Positions 47,920 through 56,484 of a DNA stretch of 64,000 nt are shown one piece after another. The DNA lies in assembly GCA_963743035.1 (NCBI GenBank), contig CAVUOB010000006.1:372001-436000 (forward strand), given 5' to 3'. The DNA comes from PALSA-911 sp963743035. GTDB lineage: Bacteria > Pseudomonadota > Alphaproteobacteria > Acetobacterales > Acetobacteraceae. The notes beneath the pieces were generated by a model, which saw only the letters and a list, made by a program, of their open reading frames with translations, was not told the origin of the DNA and ran no database searches. The number at the start of each line of letters is the position of its first letter. Positions within the stretch are counted from its first letter, which is position 1. The position numbers were made by a program, and so were the translations under genes.

Positions 47920-48903
47920 TTACGGCTGCGCCGCGAGCCGCAGCCGGCGGACCTCGATCACCTGCCAGATTACCAGGATCGGGATCCCCACCGCGATGTC
48001 GCGCGACCGGCGTAGCAGCGATACCGCGAGGGCGAATTCCGCGGGTATGCCGAACAGGGCGCCGATGCCTGCATAGGCCGCTTCCTGCACGCCGGCATAA
48101 CCGGGCACCAGGAAGGCGGTGGCCAGCACGGCGTGCAGCAGGCCCTCGATCGCCAGCGCATCGATCAGGGAGATGTGCACGCCGAGCAGCCGGAACGCGA
48201 TCCAACCACCCACGCCGGTGCCGATCCAGCCCAGGATATGCACGATGAAGCTGAGGGCGACCCCGGTGGGGTATTTGTACATGGCGGTCAGTTCCGCCTG
48301 CAGCGCGCTAATGCGCTCCTGCGTGCCGCTGAACCAGCCCCCGGCGATGCGCTGGCTCAGCCGGGTCAGCGGCGATATGCCGCGCCGCTGCAGCCACATG
48401 AACAGCAGGCAGACGCCGAAGGCCAGCGCCAGACCGATGATCATCGGCACCGCCAGGGCGATGTCACGCCCATGCGCCAGCAGGATCAGCATGGCGACCG
48501 CTGCGAAGGCGATCTGGGCCAGGAACTCCGCGGTCACGTCCACCACGGTGGATGCGGTGGCCTGGCGCAGCGTGATGCCATGGCCGGTGACGGCGCGTAT
48601 GCCGGCGATGAAGCCGCCGAGTTGGGAGAACGGCAGGCAGTTCGAGGCCGATTCGCGGACCATCCGGCCCCATATGATCACTCCGAGCCGGCGCCAGCCA
48701 AAGGCCCGCATGGTGACGTCCCACGCCGATCCGTTGATCAGGAACAGAACCATCTGCCAGACGCAGAGCAGGGCGAACCCGCTTCCGCTGACCGACAGCA
48801 TGGCTGACAACACCCGGTCGAAGCCGTACCAGCCGATCAGCAGCGTGGCGAGAAACAGGCCGACAAAGGCCAGCAGGACCGATAGTGTTCGCAGGCCGCT
48901 CAA
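47920..48903 (-). CDS. hpnL: HpnL-like integral membrane protein (hopanoid-associated, LPG synthase TM-like)
   Basis: A protein of 327 residues with about eight membrane helices of the lysylphosphatidylglycerol synthase TM/UPF0104 family. Segments such as ESASNCLPFSQLGGFIAGIRA and FLVPGYAGVQEAAYAGIGALFGIP are typical of the HpnL branch, proposed to take part in hopanoid transport or modification. The start appears to be TTG at 48903. It is divergent from the HpnI-like glycosyltransferase 257 bp away, which supports the hopanoid link. The symbol is given on family plus context. Confidence 0.78.
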   Translation of the reverse strand: MSGLRTLSVLLAFVGLFLATLLIGWYGFDRVLSAMLSVSGSGFALLCVWQMVLFLINGSAWDVTMRAFGWRRLGVIIWGRMVRESASNCLPFSQLGGFIAGIRAVTGHGITLRQATASTVVDVTAEFLAQIAFAAVAMLILLAHGRDIALAVPMIIGLALAFGVCLLFMWLQRRGISPLTRLSQRIAGGWFSGTQERISALQAELTAMYKYPTGVALSFIVHILGWIGTGVGGWIAFRLLGVHISLIDALAIEGLLHAVLATAFLVPGYAGVQEAAYAGIGALFGIPAEFALAVSLLRRSRDIAVGIPILVIWQVIEVRRLRLAAQP

Positions 48904-49160
48904 GTTTATGTGATCTTTCTGAATGCTAGTTCATCAGACGCAAGGCGCGATGACTGCGCACATTGCCGGACTTGCTTATCCCAGGACGCGGTTCGCTCCA
49001 ACCGCTCCGCAAGCGGGCGTGCCCAGCGGTGGACAAATGCCCAAACTGGCCAGCACTCGCCGTGATTGTGGGAAAGGTTTATGTTTCTATCCATGCTTGG
49101 TAAGATCGCACCCTTGGGCGGCGCGATGCCCTGTCGGCGCGGTCGCGCGGATATAGGGGC
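48904..49160. other. Divergent intergenic region between hpnL and hpnI
   Basis: These 257 bases contain no convincing coding frame and should hold the two divergent promoters. No clear consensus elements were found by eye. Confidence 0.4.
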
Positions 49161-50321
49161 ATGACCGTCCTGGTGTCCGTCCTGCCATGGGGTGTGGCGG
49201 CGATAGCGGTACTCGGCATCCTGCAATGCCTGGCAGGCCTGCTCGCGGCGCTGCGCTTCGCCGCCCAGCGGGTGCCCTCGCCCGCCATTCTGCCGCCGGT
49301 CACCATCCTCAAGCCGCTCTGCGGTGACGAACCGCTGCTGGAGGAGGCGCTCGCCTCCTGCTGCCAGCAGGACTACCCGGCGTTTCAGATCGTCTTCGGC
49401 GTGCAGGATCCGGCAGATCCGGTCCTGGCCGTCGTTGCGCGCGTGCAGGCAAGATTTCCGGCCTGCGACATCTCGGTGGTGTTGAATCCGGCGCTGCACG
49501 GAACCAACCGCAAGGTGTCCAACCTGATCAACATGTTGCCTTCCGCCCGGCACGACATCCTGGTGTTTTCCGACAGCGACCTGCATGTCGCCCCCAACTA
49601 CCTGGAGCGCCTGGTCGCGGCGCTGAACCTGCCCGGCGTCGGCCTGGTATCCACGCTCTATATCGGCCTGCCAGGCGGGTCTGGCTGGCTGGAACGGCTC
49701 GGGGCGACGCAGATCAGCCACATCTTCCTGCCCGGCGCCTTGCTGGCACGCCTGTTCGGCCGGCAGGACTGCCTCGGCAACACGATGATGCTGTGCCGCG
49801 GCACGCTCGAAAAGGTCGGCGGTCTGCCGGCGCTGGCCTATGAGCTCGCCGACGACAACGTGCTGGGGCAGCGGGTCCGCGGCCTCGGCCTGCGCGTAGG
49901 GCTGGCCGACATCGTCACCGCGGCGACGGTTCCCGAAAACTCCCCGGCCGCCGTGTGGCAGCACGAAATCCGTTGGGCGCGCACGATCCGGGCGCTGGCC
50001 CCCCTCGCCTACGCCACATCGATGGTCCAGTACCCGATCTTCTGGGCCCTGCTCGGCGTGATGCTGAGCCGGGGAGCCCCCTGGAGCATGGCGTTGCTGG
50101 CCACCGCCTGGGCCACGCGCGACATCGCAGCGGTCGGGATCGAACAGATCCTGCGCAAAAGGCTTTCCCGCCAGCCGGTGCCGACGCCGGGCTGGCTGCT
50201 GCCGCTGCGCGACGTGCTGTCCATCGTCGAGATCGTGGCCAGCTTCGCCGGCGATCATGTGGTCTGGCGCGGCCACATTGTGCGCGCCGGCAACGGCATG
50301 GCTTCCCGCCCGGTGGAATAA
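49161..50321 (+). CDS. hpnI: HpnI-like glycosyltransferase (hopanoid side-chain glucosamine transfer)
   Basis: A protein of 386 residues with an N-terminal membrane segment, a GT2/GT21 ceramide-glucosyltransferase-like catalytic domain and C-terminal membrane helices. Motifs are VTILKPLCGDEPLLEEAL, FSDSDLHVAPNYLE (DxD), DCLGNTMMLCRG, and ELADDNVLGQRVR followed by HEIRWARTIR (QxxRW-like). HpnI transfers N-acetylglucosamine to bacteriohopanetetrol in hopanoid pathways. It lies divergent from the hpnL-like gene. The partner deacetylase HpnK and the cyclase are not in the window. A strong palindrome follows the stop codon. Confidence 0.85.
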   Translation: MTVLVSVLPWGVAAIAVLGILQCLAGLLAALRFAAQRVPSPAILPPVTILKPLCGDEPLLEEALASCCQQDYPAFQIVFGVQDPADPVLAVVARVQARFPACDISVVLNPALHGTNRKVSNLINMLPSARHDILVFSDSDLHVAPNYLERLVAALNLPGVGLVSTLYIGLPGGSGWLERLGATQISHIFLPGALLARLFGRQDCLGNTMMLCRGTLEKVGGLPALAYELADDNVLGQRVRGLGLRVGLADIVTAATVPENSPAAVWQHEIRWARTIRALAPLAYATSMVQYPIFWALLGVMLSRGAPWSMALLATAWATRDIAAVGIEQILRKRLSRQPVPTPGWLLPLRDVLSIVEIVASFAGDHVVWRGHIVRAGNGMASRPVE

Positions 50322-50356
50322 TCCCCGGTGGAATAATCGATGAAGCAGCCTGCGGT

Positions 50357-50464
50357 CTTAGAGCATGATCGCCACTGATAGACGCGGCGATCATGCTCTA
50401 AGCTTTTGTTTTGGCGAGCAATTTTATCGCTCGGTTAAGTCAACCTCAAGCGATATTGCTCTAA
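50357..50464. repeat. Palindromic intergenic element, also acting as a likely terminator
   Basis: A perfect 17-bp inverted repeat (50357-50373 with 50386-50402, 12-base loop) is followed directly by a T-rich stretch CTTTTGTTTT. The element continues to 50464, where TGCTCTAA mirrors the opening TTAGAGCA, so a roughly 105-bp unit is bounded by short inverted ends. It contains a second imperfect inverted repeat (around AGCAATTTTATCGCT and AGCGATATTGCT). The right end overlaps the stop of the small membrane protein gene. It serves as a plausible terminator for hpnI and has the look of a dispersed REP-like repeat. Confidence 0.65.
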
Positions 50465-50757
50465 CGCAGGCGCGACCGCCCTATCGGCCGGTCTCCATCC
50501 GGCAGGCTCAACGCCCAGCCGCCGCATACCAGGGCGAAGCAAAGCGGCAACAGCCAGGCCGGCCGGATGAACAGCGGCAGCAGAACCCGGTCCGCGATCC
50601 AGGTGGACACGAAGCTGCGCATCGTGGTCGGCAAGGTGAGGCTGATGCGGCTGAGCATTTCCCCAAGGCTGGCATCCGGCCGCCCCGCGGTCGCCAGCGC
50701 GAAGGCAACCACGAGCAAGGCGGCGCTCAGCACGATAAGGACTCGTCGCAGGATCAA
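50461..50757 (-). CDS. Small membrane protein downstream of msrP
   Basis: A protein of 98 residues with two hydrophobic segments (about 6-24 and 60-83) separated by an amphipathic stretch, and a basic C-terminal tail RPIGRSRLR. The start is TTG at 50757, 10 bp after the msrP stop, with GGGG a few bases before it. I do not recognise a family. Its position after MsrP recalls the haem-binding membrane partner MsrQ, but it is far too short (MsrQ is about 200 residues with six helices) and has no matching histidine pattern. Unknown function. Confidence 0.55.
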   Translation of the reverse strand: MILRRVLIVLSAALLVVAFALATAGRPDASLGEMLSRISLTLPTTMRSFVSTWIADRVLLPLFIRPAWLLPLCFALVCGGWALSLPDGDRPIGRSRLR

Positions 50758-50767
50758 TTCGACCCCA

Positions 50768-51721
50768 TCACATGAACAGCTTCTCGGTCTTCAGGTCATC
50801 GTAGAGACTGGCCACGAAAGGACCATAGCCATTATAAATCTGGGTGGGCACTGTTTTGCCAGACCCGAGTAAAGTTTCTTCCGCCTGGCTCCAGCGCCGA
50901 TGCGGCACCGCCGGGTTGATGTTGGCCCAGAAGCCATATTCCTCGGGCAGGATTTCCTCCCAGAAGGTTTGCGGCCGCTTGTCGGTGAAATTGATGCTGA
51001 CGATCGCCTTCACCGACTTGAAGCCGTATTTCCAGGGCAGCGTCAGGCGCAATGGCGCGCCGTTCTGCGGCGGCAGCGGCTTGCCGAACAGGCCGGTGGA
51101 CAGGAAGGCCATGGCGTTCGCCGCTTCCGCGATCGTGATGCCCTCCACATAGGGCCACGGATACCAGGAAGCGCGCAGCCCCGGCATCGCCTTGGTGTCC
51201 TGCACCGTGGTGAACACCAGGTACTTCGCCGAGCCCAGCGGTTCGGCGAGCTTCAGCAACTGGCTGACCGGAAAGCCGGTCCAGGGCACCGTCATCGCCC
51301 AGCGCTCCACACAGCGATGGCGGTAGATGCGTTCCTCCAGGCTGACCTGCCGGAGCAAATCGTCGATATCGATGGTGCGCGGCTGCTTGACCATGCCCTC
51401 GATCTTCACCGTCCAGGGCCGTGTCTTCAGCGCCTGAGCCTCACGCCACAAATTCTTGCCTTCGCTGAATTCGTAGTAGTTGTTGTAGGTCGTGGCGTCC
51501 TTCTCCGCGGACAATTCGCGGCCCGGTCCGTATTTCGGATTGCGCGGGCCGGTGCCCCCTGGCAGTTCCGCGGCCGGCGCCTGCGCGCGCGCCGGAAACG
51601 CGATGCCGCCGATCGACAGCGCCAGGGCCCCCGAGAGCAGGAAGCGGCGGTTGAGCACGGCGGCTTCCGGGGTCACCTGGCTTTCCGGGATCTCCCAGCC
51701 TCGGCGGCGAATGATATGCAT
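50768..51721 (-). CDS. msrP: Protein-methionine-sulfoxide reductase catalytic subunit MsrP
   Basis: A periplasmic molybdopterin enzyme of 317 residues. A Tat signal (NRRFLLSGALALSIGG) precedes the mature domain with NNYYEFSEGK, the molybdenum-binding cysteine in YRHRCVERWAM, GKPLPPQNGAPLRLTLPWKYGFKS (in two parts) and a closing LYDDLKTEKLFM, all MsrP hallmarks. It repairs oxidised methionines in periplasmic proteins using electrons from the quinone pool. The usual haem partner MsrQ is not adjacent; a small unrelated membrane protein follows instead. Confidence 0.94.
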   Translation of the reverse strand: MHIIRRRGWEIPESQVTPEAAVLNRRFLLSGALALSIGGIAFPARAQAPAAELPGGTGPRNPKYGPGRELSAEKDATTYNNYYEFSEGKNLWREAQALKTRPWTVKIEGMVKQPRTIDIDDLLRQVSLEERIYRHRCVERWAMTVPWTGFPVSQLLKLAEPLGSAKYLVFTTVQDTKAMPGLRASWYPWPYVEGITIAEAANAMAFLSTGLFGKPLPPQNGAPLRLTLPWKYGFKSVKAIVSINFTDKRPQTFWEEILPEEYGFWANINPAVPHRRWSQAEETLLGSGKTVPTQIYNGYGPFVASLYDDLKTEKLFM

Positions 51722-51854
51722 CTCGATCTCCCTGAACAGCTGGCTATCTGGGGTGCGGCGGCGCGAATGTCATCCCACGGCGACGCCCATTCAATTGTGG
51801 GACACGGGGAGATGGAGGACATTACAGCTCCAACTGTGCCGACAGGAGCGTTTC

Positions 51855-52865
51855 ATGCATCTCGCCCGCTTTCCCCGCGTCCGCCTGTTCCCCGCTCCCA
51901 CCCCGCTGGAAAAGCTCGGGAACCTGACGCGCCATCTGGATGGGCCGGAAATCTGGATCAAGCGCGACGACTGCACCGTGGTGGCGACCGGCGGCAACAA
52001 GGTGCGCAAGCTGGAATTCCTGGTGGGCGAGGCGCTGGCGCAGGGCGCGGACCATCTGGTCACCCAGGGCGCGGTGCAGTCCAACCACGTGCGCCAGACC
52101 GCGGCGGTGGCGGCTAAGTTCGGGCTGAAATGCACCGCGCTGCTGGAACACCGGATCGATACCAACGACCACGACTACCTCGCCAGCGGCAATGTGCTGC
52201 TGGACCGGCTGTTTGACGCGAAGCTGGAGTACCGCCCGGGCGGGACGGACATGCAGGCGGAGATCGAGGCGACGGCGGAAAAGCTGCGCGCCGGCGGGGC
52301 CAGGCCCTATGTGATCCCCGGCGGCGGATCCAACCGGGTCGGTGCGCTCGGCTATGTCGGCTGCGCGCAGGAGCTGATGCAGCAGGCGGACGAGATGGGG
52401 CTGAAGATCGACCGCGTGGTGCACGCCACCGGCAGCGCCGGCACCCAGGCCGGGCTGGTGGTGGGGCTGGAGGGCGTCAATGCCGGCGTGCAGGTGCTGG
52501 GGATCGGCGTGCGCGCACCGAAGGACCGGCAGGAAGCGAATGTGCACAAGCTGGCGGAAGCCACCGCCGAGTACTGCGGCGTGCGCGGCGGCATCGCCCG
52601 CGATGCGGTCCAGGCCAATTGCGACTATGTCGGCGACGGCTACGGCATCCCGACTGCCGGCATGGCCGAAGCGGTGACGATGCTGGCCCGCCTGGAAGGC
52701 GTGCTGCTCGATCCCGTCTATTCTGGTAAGGGCATGGCCGGGCTGATCGACCTGATCCGCAAGGGCGAGCTCGGCAAGAACGAAACCGTGGTGTTCATTC
52801 ATACCGGCGGGGCCGTAGGGCTGTACGGATATCAGGGGTTCTTCGACACCGCGCTGGCGCCATAG
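51855..52865 (+). CDS. dcyD: D-cysteine desulfhydrase (PLP-dependent, ACC-deaminase family)
   Basis: A protein of 336 residues. The PLP lysine lies in ATGGNKVRKLEF, followed by TQGAVQSNHVRQTAAVAA, PGGGSNRVGALGYVGCAQEL and VFIHTGGAVGLYGY, matching D-cysteine desulfhydrase/ACC deaminase-like enzymes. It converts D-cysteine to pyruvate, sulfide and ammonia. CAGGAG lies 7 bases before the ATG at 51855; the frame extends to 51492, but only in sequence opposite the msrP gene. It is divergent from msrP and could be an ACC deaminase-like homologue with other beta-substituted substrates. Confidence 0.9.
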   Translation: MHLARFPRVRLFPAPTPLEKLGNLTRHLDGPEIWIKRDDCTVVATGGNKVRKLEFLVGEALAQGADHLVTQGAVQSNHVRQTAAVAAKFGLKCTALLEHRIDTNDHDYLASGNVLLDRLFDAKLEYRPGGTDMQAEIEATAEKLRAGGARPYVIPGGGSNRVGALGYVGCAQELMQQADEMGLKIDRVVHATGSAGTQAGLVVGLEGVNAGVQVLGIGVRAPKDRQEANVHKLAEATAEYCGVRGGIARDAVQANCDYVGDGYGIPTAGMAEAVTMLARLEGVLLDPVYSGKGMAGLIDLIRKGELGKNETVVFIHTGGAVGLYGYQGFFDTALAP

Positions 52866-52932
52866 GCCTTCGCTACAGCTTTTCCGCTCCGATACGTTAT
52901 TTATGATGCTGTCATGACAGTTTGGAATATGG

Positions 52933-54153
52933 ATGAAAGCCGGATCACCCCCTACCCCGGCAAACGCTGAAGAGCGGACGCCCGTTCTGGCCGAGCGGCG
53001 CAATCTGAAGATGGCGCGCTCCGCGCATGCCTATGTGCGCGGCAACACGCTGCAATTCTACGAATGGCTGGAGGCGGCCGACCACAACCTGCCGGAGGGC
53101 CCGCCTATATGGATCTGCGGCGATTGCCATCTCGGCAATCTGGGCCCGCTCGCTGATGCCGAAGGCCAGGTGGACATCCAGATCCGCGACCTCGATCAGA
53201 CCGTCATCGGCAATCCCGCGCATGATCTGATCCGCCTGGCCCTGTCGTTGGCCACCGCGGCGCGGGGTTCGGATCTGCCGGGGGTGACCACGGCGCGCAT
53301 GGTCGAGCAGATGATCGCCGGCTACCAGAACGCGCTGGCGGAAGGCACGGACGAGCCAGGCGTGGACGAACCCATGCCGGAAGCCGTCCGCGCGGTGATT
53401 TCCCGGGCGCTCGGCCGCAAATGGAAGCATCTCGCGCGGGAGCGCATCGAGGACGTCAAGCCGAATATTCCGCTCGGCAAGCGTTTCTGGTCGCTGACCT
53501 CGCAAGAGCGGGAACAGATCGAGGATCTGTTCGGGCAGGAACGCACGCGCGCGCTGGTGACCGGGCTGCTGCACCGCCAGGACGGCGACAAGGTGAAGGT
53601 CCACGACGCCGCCTACTGGATGAAGGGATGCAGCTCGCTGGGGCGGCTCCGCTTCGCTGTGCTTCTCGGCGTCAAGAACCGCAAGAACGGCGAGCAGCTT
53701 TGCCTGATGGATATCAAGGAGGCCACGCCAGCCGCCGCGCCGCGCAAGCCCGATGCCGTGATGCCGGCCGACCATGCCGAGCGAGTCGTGGAGGGGGCAC
53801 GGCAATTATCCCCCTATCTCGGCGAACGCATGCTCGCGGCGCGGCTGCTGCGCCGCCCGGTGGTGGTTCGGGAATTGATGCCACAGGACCTCAAGCTGGA
53901 GATCGACCAGCTCACGCGCGAAGAGGCGACGAAAGCCGCCAGGTTCCTGGCGGCGGTCGTGGGCAAGGCGCATGCGCGGCAGATGGACGCGCGGGCGCGG
54001 CGGAGCTGGCGGGCCGAGGTCGGCCGCAACCACAGCAAATCGCTCGAGGCTCCGTCCTGGCTGTGGACCAGCGTCGTCGAGCTCGTGGCCGCGCACGAGG
54101 CCGGCTATCTGAACCATTGCCGCCGTTACGCGCTGGATGCGAAGGCGGCCTGA
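52933..54153 (+). CDS. DUF2252 domain-containing protein
   Basis: A protein of 406 residues with the DUF2252 pattern. An N-terminal RMARSAHAYVRGNT-like opening (here KMARSAHAYVRGNTLQFYEW) is followed by IWICGDCHLGNLGPL and IRDLDQTVIGNPAHDLIRLALSLA, with a late KAHARQMD and a C-terminal helix. The GDCHxGNxG and DxD elements recall kinase-like (aminoglycoside phosphotransferase) active sites, but no activity is established for this branch. The ATG is close to a GGA only. It is convergent with the D-amino-acid transaminase gene and has no informative partner. Confidence 0.88.
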   Translation: MKAGSPPTPANAEERTPVLAERRNLKMARSAHAYVRGNTLQFYEWLEAADHNLPEGPPIWICGDCHLGNLGPLADAEGQVDIQIRDLDQTVIGNPAHDLIRLALSLATAARGSDLPGVTTARMVEQMIAGYQNALAEGTDEPGVDEPMPEAVRAVISRALGRKWKHLARERIEDVKPNIPLGKRFWSLTSQEREQIEDLFGQERTRALVTGLLHRQDGDKVKVHDAAYWMKGCSSLGRLRFAVLLGVKNRKNGEQLCLMDIKEATPAAAPRKPDAVMPADHAERVVEGARQLSPYLGERMLAARLLRRPVVVRELMPQDLKLEIDQLTREEATKAARFLAAVVGKAHARQMDARARRSWRAEVGRNHSKSLEAPSWLWTSVVELVAAHEAGYLNHCRRYALDAKAA

Positions 54154-54166
54154 GCCGGAATACCGA

Positions 54167-55036
54167 TCAGGCCGCGTTGCGCAGATCGCCCTTCACATGG
54201 CGTGCGAACAGGTCGAACAGGTGCCGGGTCACCGGCCCGACTTCCCCCGAGCCTACCGGCTGGCTGTCGATCCGGGTGATCGGCTTCACGAAGCTCGAAG
54301 CGCTGGTCAGGAAGACTTCGCGCGCATGGCGCAGTTCCTGCACGCTGAACGCGGTCTCGGAATAGACGATCCCGGCTTCCCGCAGCAGCGATGCCAACGC
54401 GGCCCGCGTGCAGCCGGGCAGGATCGCATGGTCTAGGAAGCGCGTGCGCAGCACGCCGTCGGCATCGACGATCCAGACGCTGGTGGCGGCGCCCTCGGTC
54501 ACCATGCCGGCGTCGTTGATCAGGATGGCCTCATAGGCGCCCTGCTTGCGCGCGGCCTGGCGCGCCAGCACGTTGGGCAGCAGCCCGACGGATTTGATGT
54601 CGCAGCGCGCCCAGCGCAGATCCGGCTGGGTGATGGCGCTGGCCTGCCATTTGGTGACGTCGACCGGATAGGGCGCCACGCGGCGGATCGTCACCACCAC
54701 TGAAACCGGAACCGGCCGGGTCGGGAACGGATGATCCCGGCGCGACACGCCGCGGGTGACCTGCATGTACAGCATCCCGTCGCGGACCCGGTTGCGCCGC
54801 GCCACTTCGTGCAGCACATGCACCAGCGCCGGCCGGCTCATCGGCAGCGGCAGCTCGATTTCCCGCAGGCTGCGTTCCAGCCGATTCAGGTGCAGATCCG
54901 CGTCGATGAAGCGATTCTGATAGAGCTGCACGACCTCGTAGATGCCATCGGCGAACTGGTAGCCGCGGTCCTCGATATTCACGCAGGCCTCGCGCTGCGG
55001 CAGGTAGCGTCCATTGACATAGGCGATGCGGCTCAT
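54167..55036 (-). CDS. D-amino-acid transaminase (class IV PLP aminotransferase)
   Basis: A protein of 289 residues. The start AYVNGRYLP, then VNIEDRGYQFADGIYEVVQ is typical of D-alanine/D-amino-acid transaminases. The PLP lysine is in CDIKSVGLLPNVLARQ, followed by EGAATSVWIVD and LPGCTRAALASLLREAG. The enzyme interconverts D-amino acids and 2-oxo acids, here perhaps in D-amino-acid catabolism or cell-wall precursor supply. The frame is open to 55150, but the ATG at 55036 gives the family N terminus. A branched-chain aminotransferase is less likely because of the start motif. Confidence 0.92.
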   Translation of the reverse strand: MSRIAYVNGRYLPQREACVNIEDRGYQFADGIYEVVQLYQNRFIDADLHLNRLERSLREIELPLPMSRPALVHVLHEVARRNRVRDGMLYMQVTRGVSRRDHPFPTRPVPVSVVVTIRRVAPYPVDVTKWQASAITQPDLRWARCDIKSVGLLPNVLARQAARKQGAYEAILINDAGMVTEGAATSVWIVDADGVLRTRFLDHAILPGCTRAALASLLREAGIVYSETAFSVQELRHAREVFLTSASSFVKPITRIDSQPVGSGEVGPVTRHLFDLFARHVKGDLRNAA

Positions 55037-55137
55037 AGCGATGGCTCTCCGGGCGGCTGGTTCCGATCCGCATAGTCTGCGGCATTGACAGCTTCCTAGC
55101 CAGACCGAAGCATCAAGGAAATCTTGGGGAGGACACC

Positions 55138-56304
55138 ATGCTGAACTCACGCGAGCGGATTCTGACCACGCATTGCGGCAGCCTGCCGCGGCCGGCGGCG
55201 CTGACGCAGATGTACGCCGACCGCTCCGCCGGCCAGAAGATCGACGAAGCCGCGCTGGCCGAGCTCGGCAGGCAGGCGCTGAACTGGGTGGTGCCGCAGC
55301 AGATCGCCTCCGGCATCGACATCGGCAACAACGGCGAGCAGCAACGCGAGGCGTTCTTCCTGTACGTCCGCCACCGCATGAGCGGTTTCGGCGGCGCCTG
55401 GAACCGCCGCATCTTCGCCGACGTCGCCCGCTACGCCGGCTTCCGCGCCCAGCAGGCCGCCGCCTATGCCTCCACCGTGTCGGTCAGCAACACCGCGACC
55501 GTGCCGCAGGCGATCGGCGAGGTGAAATACCTCGACCGCGCCTTCGTCGAGGCCGAGTGCAGCGATTTTCGCGCCACCCTGAACGCCAATGGTGGCGGCT
55601 TCGCCGAACCGTTCTTCACCGCCCCCTCCCCCGGCATTATCGCCGCCGCCATGCTGAACGCGTTCTACGACAGCGAGCAGGCCTATCTGGACGCATTGGG
55701 CGAGGCGCTGCGGGTGGAATACGAGACCATCGTGCGCCACGGCTTCCTGCTGCAGATCGACGCGCCGGACCTGGCGATGGAACGCCACATGACCTACCAG
55801 GACCGCCCGCTGTCGGATTTCCTGGCCTTCGTGGAACGCGTGGTCGGGACCATCAACCGGGCGCTGGTGAACATCCCGCGCGACCGCGTGCGGCTGCATG
55901 TGTGCTGGGGCAACTACGAAGGCCCGCATGATTGCGATGTGCCGCTGGAAGACGTGCTGCCGGTGCTGCTGCAGGCGAATGTCGGCGGGCTGGTGCTGCC
56001 CTTCGCTAACCCCCGCCATGCCCACGAATACCACGTGCTGGAAAAGCAGAAACTGGACGATGACCAGATCATCGTCGCCGGCGTCATCGACCCGCTCACC
56101 AACTTTGTCGAACACCCGGAAGTGGTTGCGGAACGCATCGAACGCGTCGCCCGCGCCGTCGGGGACCCTGCCCGCGTCATCGCCGGTGTGGATTGCGGCT
56201 TCGATACCTCCGCCGGGCGGGGCAAGGTGGCCGATGACGTGGTCTGGGCGAAGATGGCGGCGATGGCGGAAGGCGCGCGGATCGCGACCGGACGATTGCT
56301 CTGA
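55138..56304 (+). CDS. Cobalamin-independent methionine synthase-like protein (MetE C-terminal domain family)
   Basis: A protein of 388 residues corresponding only to the catalytic C-terminal barrel of MetE. TTHCGSLPRP is at the N terminus, HVCWGNYEGPHDCD carries a zinc-ligand histidine, and GVDCGFDTSAGRG carries the zinc-ligand cysteine. QIDAPDLAMERHM corresponds to the substrate loop. Short MetE-like proteins occur outside classical methionine synthesis and act as methyltransferases or demethylases with other methyl donors; the reaction here is not certain. It is divergent from the D-amino-acid transaminase gene. AAGGAAATCTTGGGGAGG precedes the ATG. Confidence 0.88.
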   Translation: MLNSRERILTTHCGSLPRPAALTQMYADRSAGQKIDEAALAELGRQALNWVVPQQIASGIDIGNNGEQQREAFFLYVRHRMSGFGGAWNRRIFADVARYAGFRAQQAAAYASTVSVSNTATVPQAIGEVKYLDRAFVEAECSDFRATLNANGGGFAEPFFTAPSPGIIAAAMLNAFYDSEQAYLDALGEALRVEYETIVRHGFLLQIDAPDLAMERHMTYQDRPLSDFLAFVERVVGTINRALVNIPRDRVRLHVCWGNYEGPHDCDVPLEDVLPVLLQANVGGLVLPFANPRHAHEYHVLEKQKLDDDQIIVAGVIDPLTNFVEHPEVVAERIERVARAVGDPARVIAGVDCGFDTSAGRGKVADDVVWAKMAAMAEGARIATGRLL

Positions 56305-56484
56305 CCTCGCTCGCTCGATAGCGGCCACGAGCCGCCCGTCGCCGGAAACGCAAAGTGCTTATTTGCGAATATCCTATGTCTGCGCCCATGACTTCATCCG
56401 GTGTGCGGCTTGATCCAGTGTCTGATGTGTTGCAGCGTGCGGCCCCCGTCGCGACGACGGGTCATGATAGGTGAGGAGATACAT

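Noticed and set aside
50357..50402. CRISPR-like or phage attachment repeat
   Set aside because: Single inverted repeat without spaced direct copies and no integrase or cas genes nearby.
50461..50757. MsrQ, the haem-binding partner of MsrP
   Set aside because: Only 98 residues with two membrane segments; MsrQ is about twice as long with conserved histidines.
55138..56304. Truncated metE pseudogene
   Set aside because: The catalytic barrel is complete with zinc ligands and a good ribosome binding site; short MetE-like proteins are a known separate family.
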